Below are positions 49,439 to 57,513 of a stretch of DNA of 64,000 bases, piece by piece. This stretch comes from Heliorestis acidaminivorans (GTDB lineage: Bacteria; Bacillota; Desulfitobacteriia; Heliobacteriales; Heliobacteriaceae): NCBI RefSeq assembly GCF_008933955.1, contig NZ_WBXO01000004.1, positions 217,452-281,451 of the forward strand. The letters run 5' to 3'. Made by a program: the position numbers and the translations under genes. Numbering within the stretch: the first letter of the stretch is position 1; every line of letters begins with the position of its first letter. The notes under the pieces are model-generated. The model searched no databases and was not told the DNA's origin. It saw only the letters and a list, made by a program, of their open reading frames with translations.

Positions 49439-50302
49439 TTAGCGTGTAAATAACTCTGACTGAGTAACTCGATCTAGTTTGATCTGTGGTACATCACGAT
49501 AAATGCGAGAGAACTGTTCAAAGTCCATAGGCTTAGGTAGAACACCTTGGCGAGTAGGCAATTGCTTAACAATATCTTGGAAGATTTGATCGTAAGGAGC
49601 TATGTCACTGATCAGTTGGAAGGCGGCATTCAATTTGGCGACTTCAGGATTATTAGGAATTTTGGCCAGAACGGGAATCTCTGTGCGCTGGCAGAATTGT
49701 TCTGCATAGCCTGTGCCATCATCTTTGTTAATGATCATGCCCATGATGCGAGATTTACCGCCTAATTGGGCAAAAGAGGAGACAGCATGACAAATGTTAT
49801 TAGCTACATAGAGAGACTGATGATCATTGCCGGCAACGAGGATAATCGATTTGGCAATTGATTTGCTAATAGGTACACCAAAGCCACCGCAGACAACGTC
49901 GCCTAGAAAATCTAAAAATACATAGTCAAAGTCCCACTTGTAGAGGCCCATTTTCTCTAAGAGCTCAAAGCCAAGAGAGATACCGCGACCCCCACAACCG
50001 ATGGCAACCTCTGGACCTCCGATTTCTAAGCCATAAACACCACGGCTTTTGAAAACAATATCTTCAATCTTAGGTGTTGCATCGACTTCATCAGACTCTT
50101 CTTGTAGCTCTGCCCAATACTCTAACAAGGTGGGCAAGTTAACACCATTGAACAGAATGACTGTTGAGTCATGCTTTGGATCACAGCCAATCTGCAGAAC
50201 TCTTTTTTGGATACGAGCGGCACTATTGGAAAGGTTGGATATGACAAAGCTTTTACCACTGCCGCCTTTGCCGTAAACGGCATAGAAGTTCTTTTCTGAC
50301 AT
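49439..50302 (-). CDS. bchX: Chlorophyllide oxidoreductase, X subunit
   Basis: BchX is the iron-protein-like ATPase that passes electrons to BchYZ. The 287-aa protein has the P-loop YGKGGSGKS and cluster cysteines Cys103 (IGCGGRG) and Cys138 (DVVCGG). ATG 50302 follows AGGAGG. It is the last gene of the minus-strand unit bchY-bchZ-two membrane genes-bchX. In heliobacteria COR is thought to make the 8-ethylidene group of bacteriochlorophyll g directly from divinyl chlorophyllide. The P-loop GSGKS instead of GVGKS fits BchX rather than BchL. Confidence 0.95.
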   Translation of the reverse strand: MSEKNFYAVYGKGGSGKSFVISNLSNSAARIQKRVLQIGCDPKHDSTVILFNGVNLPTLLEYWAELQEESDEVDATPKIEDIVFKSRGVYGLEIGGPEVAIGCGGRGISLGFELLEKMGLYKWDFDYVFLDFLGDVVCGGFGVPISKSIAKSIILVAGNDHQSLYVANNICHAVSSFAQLGGKSRIMGMIINKDDGTGYAEQFCQRTEIPVLAKIPNNPEVAKLNAAFQLISDIAPYDQIFQDIVKQLPTRQGVLPKPMDFEQFSRIYRDVPQIKLDRVTQSELFTR

Positions 50303-50330
50303 GTCAGCCTCCTGTGTACTTTACTTGGTC

Positions 50331-50624
50331 CTAAAGTCTATCTAAATGTCTTTTTAAGCCCAAAACAATGATGAAATTAGTAATCGTCAAGCCAAATTCG
50401 GAGAGACCGTGTAACCAATCTATGTGTCCTAATCCAGGTTCTCCAAGAATCATGACAGCATAGTAACCTGTACCAGCTGTAAAAAGAACGAAGCCTATTA
50501 AGGAAAAGAAGCCAATTAAAGTTGTCTTATTAATTAAAGAACTATCAAGCTTGTAAATTTTGTAGATGCAGTAGAGGAAGAAGAGGTAAGGGAATATGGA
50601 AAACGTCATGACCAGATCTGCCAT
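50331..50624 (-). CDS. Small membrane protein resembling DUF3593 (cyanobacterial/plastid family)
   Basis: The 97-aa protein has three hydrophobic helices. Its pattern FSIFPYLFFLY at the start, then GFFSLIGFVLF and HIDWLHGLSEFGLTITNFIIVLGL near the end, matches what I recall of DUF3593, a small family of cyanobacteria and plants of unknown function. ATG 50624 lies one base after the upstream stop (TAAaATG), so it is translationally coupled to the DUF2499-like gene. Its position inside the bchYZX operon suggests a role around chlorophyllide oxidoreductase or its pigment substrate. Family assignment is from memory and needs an HMM search. Confidence 0.75.
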   Translation of the reverse strand: MADLVMTFSIFPYLFFLYCIYKIYKLDSSLINKTTLIGFFSLIGFVLFTAGTGYYAVMILGEPGLGHIDWLHGLSEFGLTITNFIIVLGLKRHLDRL

Positions 50625-50625
50625 T

Positions 50626-50955
50626 TTAGGCTCGATAGGTCATCCCTCCCCTCTTAACATAGCGTCCTGTAAGGGAACGTAAGTAGAGGTATCCCCAGAG
50701 AGCAAAACATAGACTGCCTAAAAAAGTTAGATAGCCTTGAATATCGCTAAGCCATTGTACTGTATCGTGAGTTAGATGATAAAAAATAGCAAAAAAACCA
50801 CTGAGCAAGTAAGGGATCATAGCCAAAGGCATGCGACGAAACCAGATATTATCTGATTTTTTGCCAATCATGTAGAAGAAAAGCATAGCTATGCCCCATT
50901 CTATGAGACTGGCAAAATGGACAATCCAAGTGGGAAGAGACAGATGATCGAACAA
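50626..50955 (-). CDS. Small membrane protein resembling DUF2499 (Ycf49-like)
   Basis: TTG 50955 after AGGAGGGGAG starts a 109-aa protein with three hydrophobic helices. LSLPTWIVHFASLIEWGIAM at the N-terminus and MIPYLLSGFFAIFYHLTHD in the middle match the DUF2499/Ycf49-like family, found in cyanobacteria and plastids. Conserved His and Trp/Glu residues in the membrane could bind pigment or metal. The start is 11 bases after the bchZ stop, so it belongs to the bch transcript. Function is unknown; together with the next gene it forms a two-gene membrane module. Confidence 0.78.
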   Translation of the reverse strand: MFDHLSLPTWIVHFASLIEWGIAMLFFYMIGKKSDNIWFRRMPLAMIPYLLSGFFAIFYHLTHDTVQWLSDIQGYLTFLGSLCFALWGYLYLRSLTGRYVKRGGMTYRA

Positions 50956-50966
50956 GGTCTCCCCTC

Positions 50967-52475
50967 CTATCGTTTGAAGCGACTGAAGATGGCATCTACA
51001 TCTTCAGGTAAAACATACTCACGGAATTTTTCTTTGGCTAGTTTTTCGCTTTCCACTTTGAGCATTTTGGACGCACTTACGCGAACGAAGAAGGGAACTC
51101 TTTTGAGAACAACGTCCATTTGCTTTAATGCTTCTTCAGACCATTTAACTTCTCTGGCTACGGCTTGTCCCTTGAGCTCTTCTTCCCATTCTTTTCGAGA
51201 CACTTCTCGTTCTTGACGGCGTTTATCTTTTTCTGTGGCATATTCAATATGAATATGGCTATAAAGGATATCAAAAAGTTCATTGCTTACGATTTGCGTC
51301 AAATACATAACGCCACCAAAACCCATATAAGGAGTGCCCGTAGCACGACAGACGATAGGCATGGGGTGAGCCGCGGGGATAAAGCGTGTCGATAGAATAT
51401 GCTCTGTAATGTAGACTTTTTCGTTAATACTTCCAAACAAGAGGGTCGGCGTATTTTCAAGCAGTGCCTCTTCAATATCTAGAGCTTTTTTTGATTTCCA
51501 ACGATCTGTTTTTACAGCAGAGATAGCTTCTTCAAAGCCCAATTCGTCACGCAAAAAGGTAGTCAATCCTTCTGTGTAAGTGCGATGGGCGTAAACACCA
51601 AAAGAGCTAGTACGGAAGATATCTTGGTGGGGAGAGCGCCATACGTCCCAGAAACCTTGTAAGGTTGTTCTTTTTTCTTCAGCGATGAAGGCCTTAGCTT
51701 CTTCTTCAAGACCAAGCAATTGCCCTAGCTCTGTAATAAATTCTGTTGTTGCCGCAATTCCAATAGGTCCAAAGAGCATAGGTTTACCTAGTGCTTTACC
51801 TAAGCCTTCACCATACTCTTTGTACATAATTATGTTAACAGCACCGTCGTCAAGACGGGTAATGTCATTAAGTGAACATTCAAATGGAAGAGCTACGTTA
51901 ATATCAGCACCGATACTAGTAACGATACGTTTGATTTCAGCAAAGTCAGCATAGGCATTGAAATTCCCGAAAGTAGGACCAATGATATTAACTAAAGGCT
52001 TAGGACTTTCTTTAGCTGGCTGGGCTGGCAATTTGGGGCGAACGCGATTATACAGGAAAAGTAAGGTATCTTCGCGAGCCTGATAGTCATCAATATCAAG
52101 AGACGCTGTGTTTATGTACCATACTCTACGTCCATCAATTTCTGCTTCTAGCATAGCGCCTTCACTAGAGATGATTTCGCTTTCCTGGCAGGAAAGAATG
52201 AAGATATCATCATAATGTTGAAGCAGTTCGCCACAAAGTTTTCTTAATTTATGGAGTGTGCCATCTAGTGCTACATCTTTTTCGATAATGTGGGTGGCAA
52301 AAACATTTTGCAGATAAGGGATAGCATCAGTATAGTTCAAAGCGGAATCAACAGGAACATAATGACAGCCGATGGGGCCATCAATAACAAGGCAAAAGTT
52401 TCCTTTCATCGGCGTGAGAACAGCAAGAGCTCCCCAATAGCCGTTAGCTAAGTCAACGTCACGCATCATCTGCAT
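50967..52475 (-). CDS. bchZ: Chlorophyllide oxidoreductase, Z subunit
   Basis: BchZ pairs with BchY in the nitrogenase-like catalytic component. The 502-aa protein starts MQMMRDVDLANGYWGAL and has GPIGCHYVP near the N-terminus, with the cysteine expected to bind the cluster. A C-terminal PCP_red-like domain (WSEEAL through PFFVRVSA) parallels the end of BchB. ATG 52475 lies 2 bases after the bchY stop, and its ribosome site (GGAGAAGG) is inside bchY. Confidence 0.95.
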   Translation of the reverse strand: MQMMRDVDLANGYWGALAVLTPMKGNFCLVIDGPIGCHYVPVDSALNYTDAIPYLQNVFATHIIEKDVALDGTLHKLRKLCGELLQHYDDIFILSCQESEIISSEGAMLEAEIDGRRVWYINTASLDIDDYQAREDTLLFLYNRVRPKLPAQPAKESPKPLVNIIGPTFGNFNAYADFAEIKRIVTSIGADINVALPFECSLNDITRLDDGAVNIIMYKEYGEGLGKALGKPMLFGPIGIAATTEFITELGQLLGLEEEAKAFIAEEKRTTLQGFWDVWRSPHQDIFRTSSFGVYAHRTYTEGLTTFLRDELGFEEAISAVKTDRWKSKKALDIEEALLENTPTLLFGSINEKVYITEHILSTRFIPAAHPMPIVCRATGTPYMGFGGVMYLTQIVSNELFDILYSHIHIEYATEKDKRRQEREVSRKEWEEELKGQAVAREVKWSEEALKQMDVVLKRVPFFVRVSASKMLKVESEKLAKEKFREYVLPEDVDAIFSRFKR

Positions 52476-52477
52476 GG

Positions 52478-53839
52478 TTATTCCTTCTCCTTCCTGCGGA
52501 TGGTACTGTCGTCCTTTATCCCTAAGCAGGACAAGTCTGTATAGCTAGGACAGAGGTGTTGTTGTACATCCTGCACGGGGATAGAGCGAGGCATATCGAA
52601 GTCTTGGAAGAAGGTTCTCACTTTATTTAAGGAAGGGCTGGTTTTTAAGAGGCGGTGCATTAATTGTAGTAGATTTTCTGCACCGTGAGCTAGGAAAGTA
52701 GGTCTAGCTGCGATCAGGTTAGTGAAATAGACAGAAGCACTTCCAAGTTCTTTACCCATACCGGCTACATCTGTGGCAGCAAGAGCAATGTGAGGCTTGT
52801 ACTCTTTTACAGCCATCAAGTCATCGGCCGCTGATTTGCGGAATTTCACATTGATGCCCCGCTCAAGTAACCAGGTCAGATCAGGTTCGCATAAGCTAGA
52901 CCTGCCAATGGAAGTAGAAACATAAGGTACATCAGCACCTGCTTCTACAAGTAAGCGAGCGATAAGCAATTCAATACCTTCATAGCCAGCTACTAAAATA
53001 CGATAACCTTTTAGAGAAAGAGGTCCAGATAGCACTTTTTGAACTGCATCTCGTTCTTCGAGGGCAATCTTTTCTGCTTTTCTACTATCAACACCAGCTG
53101 TTTCAGCAAAGTTCTTGACCCAATCATATGTACATTCCGCACCAACAGGCGCGCTGTTGACAGTATTGATGCCTAGCTCATTAAACTGTTTGGCCGTTTT
53201 AGTATAGAAGGGATGAAGACAAGCAACAGTAGACACGTTTAAGGCTTTGCGGAAATCATTAATATCTTTACTAGGTACGTTAGCTCTATATTTTAAGCCC
53301 ATCTTCTCTACCAATTGCTCGATAGCAATTGTATCAGCAGGGAAGACCTCGCCGATAGAGGCTACTGTACCTGGCTCTTTTAGCTTATGGTCACCATTTT
53401 GTCGCAATTTCTTGAAGATACCGTCGATGGAGACATCTTTTGCTTCTGCGTGACTACGAGTGCCAAAGCCAGTAATAGTTAAGGGAATAATCTCAGGAAA
53501 TTGGCGAGCCATTTCGTCAATATCTATTCCGACAGTTGTGGCTACGCAGAGATTGATTACAGGAACAAATTCAGGTTTTTCCTTTTCAATTACTTCTTCA
53601 ATTGCCTTGGCCAGCTTATGTTGAAGATTGCGATCGGCGAAGTCAAGTGAATAAAGCAAAGGCGCGTAGGTCGACTTTCTGGCCGCATAGAAATGAGAAA
53701 GAAAGTTAAGACCGTAATAACAGCCGTGATTGCCCAACATAATGGGGAGAAAACCTTCTAAACGAGTGAGAATCCGTAACCCACCGAAAGCGGGACAGGG
53801 ACTTTGGGTGGCCAATTTGATGGATTTGATTGGCTCCAT
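52478..53839 (-). CDS. bchY: Chlorophyllide oxidoreductase, Y subunit
   Basis: BchY is the other catalytic subunit of COR. The 453-aa protein begins with TQSPCPAFGGLRILTRLEG and contains GNHGCYYGLNF and NLCVATTVGID; these cysteines are the usual cluster ligands. ATG 53839 follows AAGGAG. It is the first gene of the minus-strand operon and is divergent from the multiheme cytochrome gene. Confidence 0.95.
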   Translation of the reverse strand: MEPIKSIKLATQSPCPAFGGLRILTRLEGFLPIMLGNHGCYYGLNFLSHFYAARKSTYAPLLYSLDFADRNLQHKLAKAIEEVIEKEKPEFVPVINLCVATTVGIDIDEMARQFPEIIPLTITGFGTRSHAEAKDVSIDGIFKKLRQNGDHKLKEPGTVASIGEVFPADTIAIEQLVEKMGLKYRANVPSKDINDFRKALNVSTVACLHPFYTKTAKQFNELGINTVNSAPVGAECTYDWVKNFAETAGVDSRKAEKIALEERDAVQKVLSGPLSLKGYRILVAGYEGIELLIARLLVEAGADVPYVSTSIGRSSLCEPDLTWLLERGINVKFRKSAADDLMAVKEYKPHIALAATDVAGMGKELGSASVYFTNLIAARPTFLAHGAENLLQLMHRLLKTSPSLNKVRTFFQDFDMPRSIPVQDVQQHLCPSYTDLSCLGIKDDSTIRRKEKE

Positions 53840-54233
53840 TTACCCATCTCCTTTATTTATAGTGATAGGATAGTAATTAGAATTAAACTTTTACATTACA
53901 TTGAAAATGCATTCTACCCTGTTAAACACTATTTAAAACCATAGGTCGTTAAAATGCAAGTGAAATGTCTGAATTAGCCTCCATCTTACTTAGAAAAAGA
54001 AGATAAGAAAAAAGGCTTTCCATATAATTCTTAGTTTGACTTAAAAAAGTAACATTGAAAAAACAAGTCTATTTGTGAAACTTTGAATATTCGTGACTTT
54101 TTCATTGAAATGCAAACTAACCCTCTATTATAATAAACATAGTTTTCCAAAATAGGCATAGGGGGTAGGGTATATAGAGACAAAGGCTATTAATACTAAT
54201 GAGGATTAATACAAGTTCGGGGGGTAATGACAA
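53840..54233. other. Divergent intergenic region bchY / multiheme cytochrome
   Basis: This 394-base A+T-rich gap separates the two divergent genes and must hold both promoters. The plus-strand promoter is listed separately. On the minus strand no convincing -35/-10 was found before the bchY ribosome site. No coding sequence is apparent. Confidence 0.5.
54105..54134 (+). promoter_or_regulatory. Promoter of the multiheme cytochrome gene
   Basis: TTGAAA (54105-54110), an 18-base spacer and a perfect TATAAT (54129-54134) lie about 100 bases before the start. Confidence 0.65.
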
Positions 54234-55697
54234 ATGGAGAGAAATACAAGAGAAAAAAAGAAGCTAATTACACCATTAGCAATGTCTCTGTCTGCCGTTT
54301 TACTTCTAGGTCTTTTGCTTACAGGATGCGCAACACAACCAAGTGGAAGCAACACGAAACAGCAAGGCCAAGTTGCACCAACAGAGCTCGGCGATTACAT
54401 TATTTTGTCTTGGCAGACCATAGGAATGAAATGTACTAGTGATAATGATGCTTGGTTTAGCTGGCACACACCAGGTAATGATATGTGGGCTCAAGTAATT
54501 AAGCGGGGCGATCCACCCGTTGTCGTTACTGAAGGTATTAAGCTTACATACGAAGCACCGGAAGATCATCGCGATCCTTCAAAAACACTTAACTTCTGGG
54601 ACTATGCACCAATCACGTTAGGAAAAGAAATACCTGTTAATACAGGTAGATCAGGTAACGCAGCTGATAAAGGTGAACTTACTCTCAATGAAGCGAAAAG
54701 TGCTTGGACTGCCTTAGGAATTCCTATTTCTCCTTTTAACGACCATGGTGAAGTATATGCTTACCCTATGTTTACAGTAACAGCTTCAGATGAGGTAACA
54801 GGTAAGGTTTTAGCTACAACAAAAGTGTCCATGCCTGTTAGTGCTGAGATAGGTTGCTATCTCTGTCACGGTGGTATAACGAAACAGCCAGGTATAGGGC
54901 TTGCCGATGAAACAGCTAAAAATATTTTAGCGGCTCATGACAAAAATACAGGTACAAACTTGTTAGCAGAAGCAGAAGCAGGCAGACCACAGTACTGTTT
55001 AGATTGTCATGCAGCGGCTAACGTTGGTGCTCCTGGCAAACCAGACGTACTTTCAATGTCAGCGGCTCTGCACGGTAAGCATGCTCAGTATATTCAAGGT
55101 GGAACTGTTGACTCCTGTGGCGTCTGTCACCCTTCTTCGAATAAAGGAGAAGTGTACTGTCAGCGAGATGTACACCGAGGATTTGGCATGGATTGTATGG
55201 ATTGTCACGGTACTTTACCTCAGCACGCCGCTTCTGTCTTAACTAATGAACTGCATAAACCAGCAGCACAAGCCTCTTTAGAACGTCTAAAGCCTTTCTT
55301 AAATGATGTTGATCCCGTAGGTCGAGGACACTGGATCAACCAACCAGATTGTCTCTCTTGTCACGAAGACCATAAAAAAGCAAGCTTTGAGGCTTCTTCT
55401 TACAATGAGTGGATTTTTGAAAGAGATGAGCTTTATCGCTTTGAAAAGGCAGATAATGGTGATATGATGTGTGCGTCCTGCCATGGTTCGCCTCATGCAA
55501 TTTACCCAGTATCGACTGTTTTTGGCTATGATCAGATAAACTATCAACCAGAATCATTGCAGGGCTTTGCTGGTCCAATAGGCGCTAATGGCAACTGTTC
55601 AGTTTGCCATACAGCACCTGTAACAGGGGACTGGCATCACAAAAATCAAGAACAGCCCTTTATTGCACCTTCCTTCGCTAACGATCCTAAAAGATAA
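54234..55697 (+). CDS. Seven-heme lipoprotein cytochrome c
   Basis: A signal peptide with lipobox (LLLTGC) anchors this 487-aa exported protein. After about 190 residues without heme motifs come seven CxxCH sites: CYLCH, CLDCH, CGVCH, CMDCH, CLSCH, CASCH and CSVCH. The first part (DNDAWFSWHTPGND, LNFWDYAP, PISPFNDHGE) looks like the N-terminus of secreted multiheme cytochromes I recall from metal-reducing bacteria, but I cannot name a characterised member. No CxxCK site is seen, so it is not a typical nitrite reductase. It could be an extracytoplasmic electron store or terminal reductase. It is divergent from bchY and has its own promoter and terminator. Confidence 0.88.
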   Translation: MERNTREKKKLITPLAMSLSAVLLLGLLLTGCATQPSGSNTKQQGQVAPTELGDYIILSWQTIGMKCTSDNDAWFSWHTPGNDMWAQVIKRGDPPVVVTEGIKLTYEAPEDHRDPSKTLNFWDYAPITLGKEIPVNTGRSGNAADKGELTLNEAKSAWTALGIPISPFNDHGEVYAYPMFTVTASDEVTGKVLATTKVSMPVSAEIGCYLCHGGITKQPGIGLADETAKNILAAHDKNTGTNLLAEAEAGRPQYCLDCHAAANVGAPGKPDVLSMSAALHGKHAQYIQGGTVDSCGVCHPSSNKGEVYCQRDVHRGFGMDCMDCHGTLPQHAASVLTNELHKPAAQASLERLKPFLNDVDPVGRGHWINQPDCLSCHEDHKKASFEASSYNEWIFERDELYRFEKADNGDMMCASCHGSPHAIYPVSTVFGYDQINYQPESLQGFAGPIGANGNCSVCHTAPVTGDWHHKNQEQPFIAPSFANDPKR

Positions 55698-55710
55698 TAG
55701 CATCTTTTTG

Positions 55711-55752
55711 AAGAGCTCTGTGTCCTTGAGGCACAGGGCTCTTCTTTTTTTG
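55711..55752 (+). terminator. Terminator after the multiheme cytochrome
   Basis: AGAGCTCTGTG pairs with CACAGGGCTCT (one mismatch-type pair) and is followed by a long T run. Confidence 0.88.
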
Positions 55753-55840
55753 AGGAAACTTTCCGTGCATAGACCTTAGCAGGTAGAGGTATTGTTAAGG
55801 TAAGAGATAGCTGAGGGGATGTATAAGAAGGAGAGAGAGT

Positions 55841-56671
55841 ATGCCCATCGTAGCACTAAATGGTACGTCTTTGTATTATGAGATTCACGGACAAGGTCTG
55901 CCCCTCGTTTTCATCCCAGGAATAGCTGTATCTCACGGAATGTGGGCCCCACAACGAGATAAGTTTAGTAAAACCCATCAGGTCATTCTTTATGATATAA
56001 GAGGTACAGGACGCTCAGGTCCTTTAAGCTGGTCTAATCGTGTAGAAGATTTAAGTCGTGATTTATCACAGCTTTTACATTATCTAGGGATAAAAAAAGC
56101 TGCTATTTGTGGGCTTTCCTTTGGTGGAGTTATTGCTCAACGTTTTGCTTTAGATTACCCTCAAAAGTGCTCTGCCTTGATACTTGTAGATACTTTTAGC
56201 GAGCTTAGGCCTAGAGATTTGGAAGAGGGTTCTCTTTGGCTGATGACCTGGCTAGCTTCGCCTATGTTTTTACTACCTAAAGATTGGCTAACGAAAATGG
56301 TGCTTCGCTTTTATCAACAATGGCCGCTAGCCTTGCAATGCTTAGAAAAAGAAATGAAAAAAGTGCGAGGTCTTGAGGCGATGAAGACCCGTTGGCTGGT
56401 ACGTGACGTAAACTATACAGAGCAATTAGAAAAAATCTCTTGTCCCTCTCTAGGTATAGTAGGAGATCAATCAGATTTGGCTATTCGTATGATGAAAAGG
56501 ATTACTGATGCTATACCTCAGGCAGAACTACGTATTGTTTCCGATTCTTTTGATCCTACTTCACTCTGTCAAAGAGAAGCTTTTGATGATCTTCTACTAA
56601 ACTTTCTAAATCGCCATTGGTGCTGGCAACCTCACCTTTATGCGGTTACACCTAAAGGTCTGTCAACATAA
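55841..56671 (+). CDS. Alpha/beta hydrolase
   Basis: The 276-aa protein has the oxyanion segment GLPLVFIPGIAVSHGMW, the nucleophile elbow GLSFGG (Ser) and a late catalytic Asp region (IVGDQSD). The C-terminal His of the triad is not obvious: the last part (DSFDPTSLCQREAF) has Asp-Pro where the family often has a His, so the triad may be altered. Substrate unknown. ATG 55841 follows AAGGAGAGAG. Confidence 0.85.
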   Translation: MPIVALNGTSLYYEIHGQGLPLVFIPGIAVSHGMWAPQRDKFSKTHQVILYDIRGTGRSGPLSWSNRVEDLSRDLSQLLHYLGIKKAAICGLSFGGVIAQRFALDYPQKCSALILVDTFSELRPRDLEEGSLWLMTWLASPMFLLPKDWLTKMVLRFYQQWPLALQCLEKEMKKVRGLEAMKTRWLVRDVNYTEQLEKISCPSLGIVGDQSDLAIRMMKRITDAIPQAELRIVSDSFDPTSLCQREAFDDLLLNFLNRHWCWQPHLYAVTPKGLST

Positions 56672-56705
56672 GTTAAATAATAGCCTTTTCAAGGTGGTGG
56701 AGATA

Positions 56706-56855
56706 ATGATTTCTATGAGCGAAGAAAATAGAAGAAGTCTCTTGCTTTTTATAATTGCCGCACTTTTTATCATGATGGCTTTTGGTTTTTTGAATGGTAA
56801 TAGCAGGAATGCCCGGCCCTTTCCAGAGATTATTGCTGTTCCAGATGTTTTTTAA
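56706..56855 (+). CDS. Tiny single-helix membrane protein
   Basis: A GGTGGTGGAG ribosome site precedes ATG 56706. The 49-aa product has a charged start, one hydrophobic helix (about residues 10-27) and a polar outside tail. No family was recognised. It is followed after 19 bases by another small gene. Confidence 0.5.
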   Translation: MISMSEENRRSLLLFIIAALFIMMAFGFLNGNSRNARPFPEIIAVPDVF

Positions 56856-56874
56856 TATGTGAGGTGACTTACCT

Positions 56875-57153
56875 GTGGTCCGACGTAACGACAAAAGAAT
56901 AACTCGCAAAGTCGGCAAGCAGGAGCAAAAGTCTTCGAGGCCTACAACGATAAAACCTGAAGTGGCTCTAGTTATATTAGGCTTGCTAAGCGATTCTCTA
57001 CAGGTAAATTCTATTGTAGTTAATCGGGATCAAACGGTGCAGATTGTTTTGGATGGATCATTAAGGCGCAAAACATCACTTGACAACGCTCTAGATTTTG
57101 TAGGTCAACGTTCTTTTGAGGAAGTTATGAGAGCCTTTTTAAAAAGAGTATAA
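56875..57153 (+). CDS. Hypothetical basic protein
   Basis: GTG 56875 follows GAGGTGA. The 92-aa product has a strongly basic N-terminus (about 25 residues) and a mixed C-terminal domain. It has no hydrophobic helix long enough to be a clear membrane segment. I do not recognise it. The basic start could bind nucleic acid, but that is a guess. Confidence 0.55.
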   Translation: MVRRNDKRITRKVGKQEQKSSRPTTIKPEVALVILGLLSDSLQVNSIVVNRDQTVQIVLDGSLRRKTSLDNALDFVGQRSFEEVMRAFLKRV

Positions 57154-57183
57154 AATATTTTTACAAGGATTCTATTGTTCTTC

Positions 57184-57228
57184 TGTCGAAGGTAAAACTA
57201 TACAAAGTACTAAAGTGCTCAAAGTACT
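57184..57228 (+). promoter_or_regulatory. Spo0A-like box and three tandem 8-base repeats
   Basis: TGTCGAA at 57184-57190 is a perfect match to the Spo0A box. Three copies of AAAGT(A/G)CT follow at 57204, 57212 and 57221. All lie within 80 bases of the next gene's start. Confidence 0.45.
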
Positions 57229-57261
57229 TCTGAGTAGGTACCTTCACAGGAGGTGTAAAAA

Positions 57262-57492
57262 ATGAGCAATAAAATTGATGTAGAGCAGTTAGCCCAAGAT
57301 ATCTTAGATGAGATCGGAGAACGTTATCTTGAAGAAATAGAAGAAGCGATTGCCATGATGGATGGTGGTAATCAAGATGAAGTAAATGCAATTTTGCTGT
57401 ATGCCATTGTTTCGAGCTTAAAATGCCATACTGAACGTTTTGCTACACGTCTAGTACAGAAAGTTATCGATGAAATGAACAAGGACAAGTAG
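57262..57492 (+). CDS. Small acidic helical protein
   Basis: ATG 57262 follows CAGGAGGTG. The 76-aa product is acidic and predicted mostly helical, with one Cys. No family was recognised. The strong ribosome site and repeats upstream support a real, regulated gene. Confidence 0.65.
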   Translation: MSNKIDVEQLAQDILDEIGERYLEEIEEAIAMMDGGNQDEVNAILLYAIVSSLKCHTERFATRLVQKVIDEMNKDK

Positions 57493-57513
57493 TTCTTTTT
57501 TGAGGTGAGCAAC

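Noticed and set aside
54227..54439. Alternative frame starting at ATG 54227
   Set aside because: It overlaps the lipoprotein signal and heme protein in the correct frame; the alternative has no domain.
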